Shown here one piece after another: positions 17,492 through 28,075 of a stretch of 64,000 nucleotides of DNA; the first letter of the stretch is position 1, and every line of letters starts with the position of its first letter. The position numbers and the translations under genes are program-made. The DNA is from Bremia lactucae (taxonomy: Eukaryota; Oomycota; Peronosporomycetes; Peronosporales; Peronosporaceae): NCBI RefSeq assembly GCF_004359215.1, contig NC_090620.1:3253492-3317491 (forward strand), in the 5' to 3' direction. A model generated the notes under the pieces. That model was not told the DNA's origin. It was given only the letters and a program-made list of their open reading frames with translations, and made no database searches.

Positions 17492-20218
17492 TCAACCTGA
17501 CAAGGTCGTGACTTGTTGAACCGCAGACGTTCTTTCCACGTTCCGTTCAGTCGACTTTGAAGAGCAGGTAGTTGGATTCGTGGTGCCGACTTTCGATACA
17601 CATTCGTTCGTATCAGTACACGAGGTTTCCAGTACGTCAGCCGATTCATCTTCCGACACGACAGGAGACAGCGTGGATGCTGCGGTATGATGGAGCTCCT
17701 CATCCCGCGCGTTTAAATGTTTTACACGATTGTCTTCATGAAAAATAATCGTATTTTCATCATTCTCGATAAAACCCAACGGCGGTTGTTCGGAAACTGG
17801 AATGCAAGGAGGTGGTGAAAAGCTGTGCTTTTTTTTCTCCGTCGGACTAACGACATACGATAGCCTCGACGTGTTAAAGGTTGGCGACTCATTCGTGGCC
17901 TCAAGAGTCGCACGTGAGCGCGGCGATAAAACTACAATCGAGTCACTTTCCGATCGGGTTGTGACGTGAATTTTTGGTGGAGCTGACGTTTCCTTGCTTG
18001 TACTAAGCCGTGAAGCAGGACGTGGCGATAATCGCACGCGAAGAATCGATTTGAGTTGCCCCGTGAGGGACTTTCCCCGTCCGAATGTTGGGATTTTAGG
18101 AGAGCCAGACGGACGAAAGACAAGCAATTTAGACACTTCGACTTCTTTGTCAAACGAACAGACGGAATCAGTTCCAGCAAACGTAATTTTCGATGGTTTC
18201 CAGTCCTCCTGTACAACTTCTAGTGGCTTCAGACCCCCCACGTCTTGAGCCTTTTCCGTCACCCGTCTCGTGACTTGGTCCAATACCACCGTAGACCGTC
18301 GAGCTCGCCAATTTTGGGCCGTTCCCAATCTTCGCTTTTTCTCCACAATAACTCGATTGCCAAAAATATCCCGATCGCTGCGTGTTGTACTCGCGTTCCG
18401 ACCGTTGTGTGAATCTTATCATAAAGCTATTAATTAGTATACACTTCGACTTGGCATAGTACAAGACATACTCATGAGGTTAAGCAAATGATTTGCCGAG
18501 TTCGATCGTTTCAAGCCAGCAACCCCTGTAGTTACTGGAGACGAAGTACTAAATTTGTTCGCGCTCGGGTTAGGAGCACCTTTAGAAGTTGTCGCTGTTC
18601 GATCATCACGTTTACCATCACTGCGATGACTGCTTGTGCTACGTCTCAGACCATTTGATCCTTGTGAGTGCTTGGTAGCTTCCTGAGAAGCCTTGTTTGT
18701 CTCTCGTTCACTTATGTCTTGAGCCTCTGTCACGTCCGCTTTCATTTTGTTAATCACCCAAGACGCAAGACCAGGGATGCTCAAATCTTGATAGTCGCCA
18801 CGTTTTTCAATGGCCCGGACTCGCTTGCCTATTCGACTATCCATTATGGCCTCCTTCGTAATCCCAGGTAGTACTGCAAGAATCTACACCTCAGCAATCA
18901 CAAAAAAGGTCATCAAACTTCAAACAGCTACGCTTCTTGTATAAAAAACTACCTTTAAAACAAGCAGCAAACCTTGCTCTGTTTCCACTCGATTATCCCA
19001 TTTGGAGATGAGTTCTGCTAGCGATGTAAGTCCATCTTTTCGCACAAATGCTTTTAAAGCCTCTTCATCCTAATAGATGAGCCACACTTCTTTATAAGCG
19101 CTCCATATAGCCACGAAACTATTCTCATCAAGACCTACCTTTAAATCAGTCGAAGAAAGCACGACAAGTTGAGATTTCATCATTGCATTGTTGACAGTAC
19201 TAACAATGATAAAAAGCACTTTGCGCACAATATTGTGCTCAACTGTATCAATTAGTGCCATGTCATTCTCCTGAATCGTCGGACTCGTAGGCGAACCACC
19301 TCGTTTTAGTGATGCCGAGAAATTTGTCGAAAGTTTGCGTGTTTTACACAATTGAGGCGATGCATCATCAGTATCTCCATTTCGTGATCTCTCGTCCGAT
19401 TTTCGTTTTTTCAAATGACCACTTCCTAATGGGCGTAGGTCTGCGGGGATGCTATTAAATACTTCATGATACGGAAGGTCCGAGCATTCTCCGTCGTAAT
19501 ACATGACTCGGAACATTTTCGTGGCTGGAAAGTAACTCGCCACCGCGCCTTGTACCACATCAATCCCACACCCTTCTTTCGTGACAATTCGCTCGACAGG
19601 TTTGCCAATCAGCTCGTTGATTTCTTCTGGCGTCCCTTCGACAGACTCATCGCTCTCGCAATCATCGTCTTCTTTAATAGTCTCTTCTTCTTCTTCTTCT
19701 TCTTCCTCCACCTCGTTTTCGTTTACGATAGTTTCAGGTATTTGAACACGTAATGGCGCTTGTTTCGTACTCGGAGAGCTCGTGGCATTCGTGATCCGGA
19801 CGAATGCTGGTGCATTGGCATTGAGACTTAAGACTTTGGGTCTCTGGCGACTGGTGCCTTGGGATACCACAGGTGGTGTTGCAACTGATACCGTGGATGC
19901 CATATTGTCATGATGGACTCTGTTTACGGACACGGAAGGTTCTTCAGCGAGTGGTGGCATCACTTGATGCGTTTCGTTAAGAATCTGCTGGGGCTTTGAT
20001 GCCTCATGTGTCCGTTTGCTACTTGGTAGTCGAACGCAATACGTTTCGACATCATCCTCAGTCATTTCTTCACTATCTCCATCATCGTAAGAAATATGGT
20101 AAAAGTTCGTCACGTCCGAGTGCTGATCCACGGAGCCTTCAAACGGTTCGGCAAATCCATTAAAATACTTGGACACACGCGTGCCCAGCGGAAATCGCTG
20201 CTTCCTTCGCGCCTGTAC
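17492..20218 (-). CDS. Nuclear protein with two Tudor-like domains and a TFIIS-N domain
   Basis: My gene model on the minus strand is exons 20218-19139, 19069-18953, 18883-18472 and 18414-17492. Introns are GT-AG (69, 69 and 57 nt) with phases that join cleanly, giving 843 residues from the first modelled codon. The last intron has GTATGT and TACTAAT. An upstream exon with the start codon is likely but not resolved; 20218 follows a 3' splice site. Domains: Tudor-like 1 at residues ~10-65 (PLGTRVSKYFNG, FYHISYDDGDSEEM); a run of nine Glu at ~168-180; Tudor-like 2 at ~204-260 (FRVMYYDGECSDL); TFIIS-N/LEDGF-like helical domain at ~360-450 (LLLVLKILAVLPGITKEAI, SRIGKRVRAIEKR); a basic, Ser-rich tail. 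Such domains bind methylated histones and transcription elongation factors, so a chromatin/elongation role is inferred. It is head-to-head with the importin gene. Confidence 0.8.
19683..19708. repeat. TTC microsatellite in coding exon
   Basis: A short (TTC)n run encodes the poly-Glu stretch of the Tudor/TFIIS-N protein on the minus strand. It keeps the frame, and length variation would change only the acidic linker. Confidence 0.85.
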
Positions 20219-21003
20219 CTACGCAGACGCACAATAATTATTGGCTTTAAATATATTGCAACCAAGAAAAGCACCATGTTTTGTAATAAAACACACGACG
20301 CGAAGACCATTGGTCACCACTATTGCCTACTAGAGCTACTGACCATATTTCCTTCTAAAGAGCAGAAAATTGCGCTGCCACTAATGGTTCACGTAGCGAA
20401 AGGCTTGATGGTTCAATGGAGCTCTGGAGGTGGTTATTTGTAGTTGCGTGATTGCCCGGAGATGCGCTTCAGCTACGGGGGTTTAGAAAGGTATTTACAA
20501 TCTGGGAGCTAATGTCTTAAGCAACCAATGAAACCACAGCGAGTGATTCGATACAAAAATCGAAACAAGGAATTGATCGGCTGCTTGTAGCATCACGTCT
20601 TTGGCTTAATGGATAAATGGACGAATTAAAGCATGCCGCACATCAGTACGAGTCAGCCTCATTATAAGCGAGAGAGTTTGCTTTTCGGGCACTTTTTCTA
20701 CGGATACGACAATATCAAAAAAGAAGATTTGGAGCTTTGATTGTATGACTGCGGTACGTGTGAAACTTAGCAGTCTGAATATTAGATTTCCCCGATGCAA
20801 TACTTCAGCTGTGAATTGTGAGATTGCTGCATCCATATGGAAAGAATGAGATTATCCCAATCGCAACAAAAGCTGATGCAAATAGATACGGTCGACTGAT
20901 TTACCTAAATTGGCTTGTAATCGGACAAATGGACACATGACAAGTCTTTAAGTACGCAAAATACAAAGCTCGAGAACTTTAATTAATACAGATTTAGGTA
21001 ATG
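20219..21003. other. Divergent intergenic region of two host genes
   Basis: About 0.8 kb between the Tudor/TFIIS-N gene (minus) and the importin gene (plus). It must contain the 5' exon and promoter of the former, but I could not fix the start codon: candidate ATG codons at about 20264 and 20310 do not splice in frame convincingly. No transposon sequence is recognisable here. Confidence 0.5.
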
Positions 21004-21019
21004 GCTCATTTGTTCTTGT
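21004..21019 (+). promoter_or_regulatory. Initiator-like element upstream of importin gene
   Basis: GCTCATTTGTTCTTGT, about 27 bases before the start codon, resembles the oomycete initiator (GCTCATTYY... followed by a T-rich flank), which sets the transcription start. This is a motif match by eye only. Confidence 0.4.
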
Positions 21020-21045
21020 AGACCACACCAATCATCATCCAAGTG

Positions 21046-24000
21046 ATGGCCGAGCAGCTGTCCGCATGCGCGCGGCAGCTCTTTGAGGGCGTGTCGGGCA
21101 GCAACGAGCAGTGCGCCGCTAATGCGTGGCTTATCCAATTTCAGACGCGTAAAGAGGCGTGGCAAGCAGCGTTGGAGCTGCTAGAGAATCCTGTGCGAGA
21201 TCCTCAAACACAGCAAATTTTAGCTGCCCCGGAGCTCGTGGCCATGCAAATCCTTCGACTCAAGACGCAGTACGAGTGGGCGCACATTAACGAAGCACAA
21301 CAGCAGGTGGTATTAAAGGTTCGTACATCCTTTATGATGCCATCTTTTTGACTTAAAACGATAGTCAACAGTTTTTGGTATCACAAATTAGACCTTGTTG
21401 AAGCTACTGGAAACCACTTGCGTGACTAATGCTGGACTTTCGAGCGTATGCTGTCGAATTGCCTGTGTAACTGTGGCTGATATTATCGTAAAATCATGCA
21501 AAACCCAAACAGAATGGAAGAGCGATGTGTTACGACTCGTAGATGCGGGTATTGCTGTTCAGAGACAGCAAAAGGGAGCTTCAATTGTGAGAATTGCAAT
21601 TATTTGCATCGCCAAGTATGCTAACGGTATGTATTTCTGTAGCTAGCCGAGATTTATGGAGCAATCCCACATCAGATACAGGCCTTAGAAAAGCAGTGGG
21701 TTTTGCAAGACATGCAAGCGATGTTGGTGACATTCCAAGGTTACGGAGAGGACGTCATGACAGCTGTGCTGTGGATTTTGACGAGCATGTGCGTACACGT
21801 AGCCATTCTTACGATTTTAAAATATTCTCACGATCTGTGGCGCTAGTCCAGTTGAAAAAAGTAATGCACTTCGCTGTCTAGAAAGCTGGATTGTCGGCTG
21901 TGTTCCAACTCATGAGACGTTTGGATTAAGTGCTTCCCATCTCTTTCCTCGGTACGATGCATTGCAATAATTTTCGAAAAAATACAATAAAATGAATGAT
22001 CAATATTGTGTAAATGACACGAAATTGAACTGCAGGGGATTGCTCGACGTGCTTTTTGCTATTGCCTTTCGCGACACTGAGCAGGGACAGGTAAAATACT
22101 TTATTATGCGAGTTGGAATGGTTCTAATTGTTTTGACCTTGTGTGTAGCTCGCTGCTGAAATTATTGCCGAGTCGTTTGTGTGTACGCCGTCAGAGGTGA
22201 GTAATATGACAGAAGCTGTGCTCTATTCTAGTCGACGTTTGCTGGAAGCAATGCCGTTTTTACGTGGAGAAATTGGGCTTTTGACGAACGAAGCGATGAC
22301 AAAGGAACAGCAAACGAGCGTGTGTCGCTGTATGTCACGCATCGCTTGTTCCTTAGCGATTCATCATGGTCGTGCCCTTTTCGAGCATCAAATAAGTACG
22401 ACAATAGCACATTTCGGAAGCGACAAGCAAATGCATTTTTCGATCGAATTCTTGGAATTTCTTCTGGCTTGCTCCTCGTACGACGACATCGATGTTGTGC
22501 AGCCAACACTGGAAATTTGGTTCTTTTTTCTTGATAATTACTCGTTTCAGAGTAAAGTTAAATGTCAGCATTTGCACGCAACGCAAAATGAGCGAGTGCT
22601 TAGTATCCTCTCGCGTTTGGTCAGTTCATTGATCGATCGATGCAAGTATCCTCAATGGTTTATTCAACGACAACAACTCGTTAGTGACGACCCAGACATT
22701 GAGGCGATAACAGACTTGCGCAGGTATAATATTATCATGAAAAGGTGCTTTATTTTATCGACTTATTAAATCGTGTTCATGAGCGTAGAGAAATCGCCGA
22801 TACTTTACTAAGTCTATTTTCCAAATGGCCAGGAGGTCTCGGAAAACCGGCTGGGGATTATGTTTCATGTGTTAAAGAAATGTGTCTTCTGTTATCGGAT
22901 AGCAAGGATATTGCGCAGATTGACGCGCTCCTCTTTTTACTCGCATACATGGTTGAGCTGTTCGATGCTGTATCGTCGGACTCAGAGCCTGAAGACGACG
23001 TCCACTCGATCCAAAAGCCAGAATTTTGTGGAATGAGTGTTCTATTAGGGATCTTGGACTGCGCTGCCAATCTGCCCATGCACCCTCTCGTAATTAATGG
23101 CGTCGCACGGTCAGTTATGTCTTCATACTGCTTGATATCTTCATGCATGTATTTGCCATTCATTTGAAAATATGATTGCTCAACTCATAATTGTTGCGTG
23201 ATAATTTCACAGGTATCTGCGATCATTAAGTACCTCTCATGCCTTGCAGTCGAACGTATACCTTCGCTTTTCGATAATTATTTGTCAAGGACTCCAGTAC
23301 CCGTCGTCATTTTCACTGGCGGCGCAATCGCTGCTGCGTTGTAGCACGCATTTATCGTTAGTGAGATATAAACTGGCATTTTACGTGTAATAAGTTATGT
23401 TTACAATGCCCAGGAATTATACTACAGTTGAAGAAAGAGCGCCTTTAGTGCAGGAGCTACTTCGAAACTGCAGCACGTCACAATGCAATGCAAATCAAGA
23501 AAGTGAAGGAGATTTACTGGAAGTAACGTTTTTACTGTCTTCTGGAGCATCAGATACTGGTGCGCTGATCGGATTCGATACGGCGGAAGAGATCTAATTT
23601 TTTTATTTGATGCTATTTTTTCAAAGACTTTGGAGCATTATGCGTGAATGTGCTATCCAAGTATTTCATGCACGTGCAAAGCAAAAACCCTGTTGATGTT
23701 TCCAAAAGTATCTATTTATTAGGTCGCGCTCTTCGTGGCGTCCAAGATCACGTACATGGATTTGCGCTAGTCAACCAACTTTGGTCTGGTGTGAGCGCTT
23801 CCCTAATTCAGTATAAACGCGATGAAAGCTGTTGTCAAGCGGGCATTCATTTTTTTCTCAGTGTGATTCCTCATCTCCAGATGGAGAATAACACAATCGA
23901 GACCCAGATTCTTGACTTGTGCCTATGGTGGTATGGTAAAACCATCGCTCCTGACATTCTCACGTGTTGCTCTAATATACTGAATCAGCACCGTGGTAGT

Positions 24001-24908
24001 CACGATTTTCAAGGGACAGCTAAGCAGACGTTTGAGGTATGGTAAAGATTCCCATGGGCTTATGTGAAAGTACTAAAAATTTGATCCTCCATCATTGCTC
24101 AGCGCCTTCTATCTGACTTTCTTAATAAGTTGCGCGATGATATTGAATCTTCTAAAAGGGATGAAAGTATGTCGATGGAAACCTTTTTATTACAGCACGA
24201 CGCAGCAAATAAAATGACCCCGGAGGTGATACAATTCATGGGTTTGGCTCGGGAAGTGGTGAGCTCATTCCCACAAAATCTGTTAAGCCATCCTCATAAC
24301 GGAGAACCGAGCCTTTTTTGGATTTGTTTAAATCTAGCGACAAGGCTTTTGAAGGTGGATCATCAGGTAGAAAGCTATTTAGTTTTGCTGCTATTAAAAG
24401 ACGACAGCGTTCTCACTCATGGTATGCGATGGTGGTATTGCGAATAGATGCAGGGAATATGCGATGCTGCATGTGACTTCCTCGTGCATGCTATGCGTTG
24501 CCAGCCAGAGCCGATTTTCGAGAGACTAAACATTTTTACTACGGAAATCGTGCGTGTTGCACTGAGTTTCTTGGGGCCCAGAAGCAGACATTATCATGTT
24601 CGGAATATCTGGGATTTCTTATTTAAATGTCTGCATGCCCCAGAGATCTCATGCTCCATTCGCGGCAAGTAATGTCTTGCTCAACAGTGTTTAAATGATG
24701 CGTTTTTGATGTGGTTGTAAATTGTGATTTTACAGGTGGCTTCCTGATTGCTGTGTCCACCGTGGTACATGAGGATGGAGCATTGTATTCATGCTTACCT
24801 GTTGAAACTTACCAGCACATGCCTGGTGAGCTCCGAATGCGTCGCCAGCGGCATCGTTTCCGACAATATTTTACGTTGTTGGGAAATATTGCAAATGCGT
24901 CGTGTTAG
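21046..24908 (+). CDS. Importin-beta family nuclear import receptor (transportin-3/importin-13 type)
   Basis: Modelled exons are 21046-21318, 21392-21586, 21643-21788, 21847-21951, 22036-22090, 22149-22723, 22789-23109, 23213-23356, 23414-23559, 23627-24036, 24103-~24402, ~24448-24670 and ~24737-24908. Introns are 56-103 nt, and phases agree through exon 11. The all-helical HEAT-repeat protein (~950 residues, normal family length) starts MAEQLSACARQLFEG. It has the N-terminal Ran-binding layout (AANAWLIQFQTRKEAWQAAL, ELVAMQILRLKT), ALRCLESWIVGCV, the family hallmark LLACSSYDDIDVVQPTLEIW, and an acidic loop SSDSEPEDD. Members carry SR-rich splicing factors or other cargo into the nucleus with Ran-GTP. 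The last two exons are uncertain: an in-frame TAG at 24445 needs a very short intron, and the join to RMRRQRHRFRQYF is out of frame. Confidence 0.8.
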
Positions 24909-25223
24909 CTTTAAGTTGTAATGGAAACTTGAACTTGATTAGAACGTTTCGCTTGGATACTGACGGGCATGCTTTACAAATTATAATTAATGTTCAAATT
25001 GACGTAGCTGCTAGTTCTTTTAATCATTATTCGGAATCTAAGGAACGACTAATGCCTTCACTCATCGATTTGACTTACTGTCACAATCAGATAGGAAATA
25101 AAAGTCGGAGCTTTTCAATAAGTACATTCTTATTTAAATGACTATTGAAGCTCGCCCCAAAAAAAGCCAAGAAATAACAGCGGACTTGATCCAAAGCACT
25201 GACATGAATTGCACAATGGATTA

Positions 25224-25391
25224 TTAAAAAGCGTACAAAAGCACCTGCCCTTCATAGAAGTGTGTAGATGTAAACACGTTATCATGCAGTGAATGCACAT
25301 TTGGTATTAACGTATCTCGGCCGATAATTTTTCCACAGGCGGCGACAGCCCGAGCTGTAAACGACTGTACCTCATGCAGCGATGCAAAAAA
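25224..25391 (-). CDS. Possible terminal exon of a third host gene
   Basis: A 55-codon open stretch follows a good 3' splice site (TTTTCTTTTTAG) on the minus strand and ends in TAA. It reads FFASLHEVQSFTARAVAACG, KIIGRDTLIPNVHSLHDNVF and YEGQVLLYAF. A preceding short exon (LQDESSAFGIYAS) can be joined in phase across a 40-nt intron. I do not recognise the family. Further upstream the gene would be interrupted by element A2 (TSD at 25524-25528/32061-32065). It is convergent with the importin gene. This could also be chance. Confidence 0.35.
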   Translation of the reverse strand, partial: FFASLHEVQSFTARAVAACGKIIGRDTLIPNVHSLHDNVFTSTHFYEGQVLLYAF

Positions 25392-25528
25392 CTAAAAAGA
25401 AAATATGGGTTGATAAAGTTGACGAAGTCACACTTGCATATATTCCAAAGGCAGAGCTTTCGTCTTGAAGTGCTGTTAAATTTGCATAGCTAGATATTAT
25501 TCATGCGCAAAGTCACAGCAAGTGGCGG

Positions 25529-25960
25529 TGTAACGGGGTGTATCGTTACATGAAATTAAAACTTAAAGGTTGTTAATTAATATATTATCTAAGAGGTAGA
25601 TAATATTTTGAGAGTATTACTTTACATGATAATATTGTAAAGGCTTATCCATTGGTAGATATAGACCATTATATCTACTTTCTCCGCGGTCCAGTCAGCG
25701 CTGGACGCGCGCAAAGAGAAAGACAGATAAGAATTTTAGTACATATTTTTTGTATTTGTTTATAATTAAGTTAGTATTAAGTAGATAGACAAGAAGAACT
25801 TAATTATACTAATACAGCCCTCTTTAAAACAATTATTTCAAAGAGAAGACTTCCTCTGCACGTACTAGTGTACGTGAAGTGACGCGAGGCACCACTCACA
25901 CTGAGGCAGTGCGAAGTGGACTTGTACTGAAGCAGTACAAGTCGGCAGTGCCTCGTTACA
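25529..25960 (+). repeat. 5' LTR, family A (A2)
   Basis: 432 bp, TGTAACGGGGTG...GCCTCGTTACA. Its 3' quarter contains three perfect hairpins: CACGTAC/GTACGTG (25859-25876), CACTG/CAGTG (25899-25911) and CTTGTACTG/CAGTACAAG (25921-25941). Confidence 0.95.
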
Positions 25961-25962
25961 CC

Positions 25963-25980
25963 GGGTAGCACTTTGTAGTC
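25963..25980 (+). other. Primer-binding site (A2)
   Basis: GGGTAGCACTTTGTAGTC starts two bases after the LTR. The intact form in A3 and family C begins TGGT(A/T)GCAC, complementary to a tRNA 3' terminus ending CCA. I cannot name the tRNA. Confidence 0.6.
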
Positions 25981-26022
25981 CGTCCAAGGACCACAGTTCC
26001 AATTATCTAACATGGACATGTT

Positions 26023-26271
26023 TACCAACCTCAGTGGCCGAGTGGTTTAGCACTGGAACTGGGACCGGGAGGTACGTGGATCGATACCCGCAGAGGCGGT
26101 ACGATTACACATCGCCGGAGATAGGTTGAAAAGCAGACGAGCAACTATCCAATGGATGGCCGCCCTGCCAACCCGCACCGAAGGTGTTTGATAGTTGGGT
26201 GGGAGGAGGCCCTGTAGCCGAAATTCCCCATAGTGTAAGTTCCAATAAGAGAACTTCGTCAAAATTGAATC
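26023..26271 (+). mobile_element. tRNA-derived SINE inserted in the A2 leader
   Basis: A 249-bp insertion absent from copy A3 is flanked by a 17-bp target duplication (26006-26022 and 26272-26288, one mismatch; core ATGGACATGTT). The 5' part has RNA polymerase III promoter boxes: A box TGGCCGAGTGG (26035-26045) and B box GGATCGATACC (26078-26088) with 32 bp between, as in a Ser/Leu-type tRNA. The target duplication contains the gag start codon, so an upstream decoy ATG now reads into the SINE. The tail ends in an A-rich TCAAAATTGAA. Confidence 0.8.
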
Positions 26272-26277
26272 TCTAAT

Positions 26278-27235
26278 ATGGACATGTTAGATGATAATGG
26301 AAATACGCATCACGTTTCGCGTGATAGCTACTCCTTTTTAAGTGACATAGAAAGGAGTGCGGTCGAACGAATGAGTTCGACCGTAGGGAACGATGCCATC
26401 TTGGCCATGCTGTCCAGTTTGGACAGATGCCCTCCATTCAGTCCGCCAAGTTCATACAACATGAACTTGACAAGGCGAAGGAGAAGGTAGCCTTGCTTAA
26501 TCAGCAAGGCTCTTAGCAGGCAGAACTGTTGAGGTTACAACAGGTACAGACCCCTGTACCTGGTATGACGCAAACGCGTCGTCCGTAAACCTTAAAGATT
26601 GACATCTCTAAGTATAGGGTGTCGAAGAAGACTACCTCTTAAGATGGTTTGTCTAGTTGGACGATGCCATAAAGGCTCGTCACATCGTCGACGAGCAAAT
26701 GCAAATCGCATTTGCTCAGTCAAACTTGGCAGTTCGTGCCAAAACTTGCGCTCTAGGCCTTAAGTTGCGCGAGCCCTATGTCTTTGGGTCGCTAGAGGCT
26801 TTTTAAGCCAGGCTCAAACAGACGTTGAACCGCCTAGGGCTGAGTTCAGAGCTCGATCAGAGCTTCTGAAACTAAAGCAAGGCAAGCGTGATGTTCACCC
26901 TTATGCCAAGCACATACGACTCTTATTGAGTTGTATAACGAACAAATCAGTTCATGAACACACGTTGATTACGGAGCTCAAGCAAGGTCTTATGGATGGT
27001 CCCGTAAAGACCCACCAGTTCCGCTTGGTTCTGGATACGCTTGAAGAAGCGATATCCGTTGCGGAACAGGAGGACTTAAGCTTGAGACAGACTCAAGCTA
27101 GTGCGTCATCGTATCGTCCTCCAAAACGACACAAGCTGGAAGGTCCAGAACCGATGGACCTCTCTTATGTCGAAAGCGAGAAACCCTCGCTATTCGAACA
27201 GCAAGTGATTGCATTTCTGCAATCGCTTGCTGTTG
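26278..27235 (+). pseudogene. gag (A2), frameshifted and 3' deleted
   Basis: The start MDMLDDNGNTHHVSRDSYSF equals A3. The capsid core is recognisable in pieces: HIVDEQMQIAFAQSNLAVRA, then near 26860-26930 RARSELLKLKQGKRDVHPYA. The C-terminal part reads TLITELKQGLMDGPVKTHQF and EGPEPMDLSYVESEKPS, the latter being the region before the zinc knuckle. It then fuses at ~27235 to RT (VVFPITVPCELPKDKGTRHE). Zinc knuckle and protease are missing. Confidence 0.8.
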
Positions 27236-28075
27236 TATTTCCGATAACAGTTCCATGCGAGTTGCCCAAGGATAAAGGCACTCGACATGAGATCGAGCTC
27301 AAACTGGGCTCGAAGTACTGTGTCATGAAGCAGTGGCCACTGCCTCGTGAAAAGTGCTTGCGATCGATAAATTCTATATCGATCGATTAAAAGCGGGGCA
27401 TGTGAGGGAGTCAACCCTTCCACATAGCTTTCCGACCTTCTGTGTTCGAAAGGCCAAATGAGGGTGGCGGATAGTGCACGCATTCAATAAACTGAATGCT
27501 GCAACGGTACCGGCTCAAACGCCGATACGTAGAAAAGACATTATCATAGATGGTATGTCTAAGAGTACCATCTTTTCGTCTATGGATCTGATGGATGGAT
27601 TTTGTCAGATCCTTATGCGTGAACGGGATATCTCGTACACAGCAGTGAGCACCCCCTCTGGGAATGGCTAGTGATGCCTCAGGGGCTTAGTAACGCCCCT
27701 GCAACATTCAACAGATGTGTAACGAATCTGTTGAGAACGGTGCTGGAATTCGCACCGTCGTCCATAGCCGGGCCATGGACGGTAAGACGGACGTAGAAGT
27801 TCATAAAACTCACGTTCGTCAGGTTCTTACACTTATGCGAAAACATAAGTTGTACGCAAATCTCAAGAAGTGTATATTCGCTGCAAGCGAAATACCACTT
27901 CTTAGGTGCATCGTCGGTAAGCACAGCGTGCGCCCTGATCCCGAAAAGATCAGGGCAATTACCGACCGGCCAGCTCCAGTCGATGTCAAGGGACTTAGAA
28001 AGTTCCTTGGGTTAGCGGCGTACTTGCACAAGTACTCCCGCAATAATGCCGAAATGACAGTTCATCTCTCTACCA
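27236..28075 (+). pseudogene. Reverse transcriptase (A2)
   Basis: HEIELKLGSKYCVMKQWPLP starts the RT. Fragments of the fingers and palm follow (VHAFNKLNAATVPAQTPIRR, IFSSMDLMDGFCQILMRERD, QGLSNAPATFNRCVTNLL) in shifting frames. The YFDD segment is deleted, as the sequence passes from VLEFAPS directly to VHSRAMDGKTD. The thumb and connection are well preserved (VRQVLTLMRKHKLYANLKKC, LRKFLGLAAYLHKYSRNNAE). Confidence 0.8.

Noticed and set aside
18168..18464. Separate 98-codon minus-strand gene
   Set aside because: It is a shadow frame across the 57-nt intron (18415-18471) of the Tudor/TFIIS-N gene.
26031..26105. Functional tRNA gene
   Set aside because: It has A and B boxes but no convincing cloverleaf acceptor or anticodon arm, and it is the head of a 249-bp insertion with target duplications, hence a SINE.
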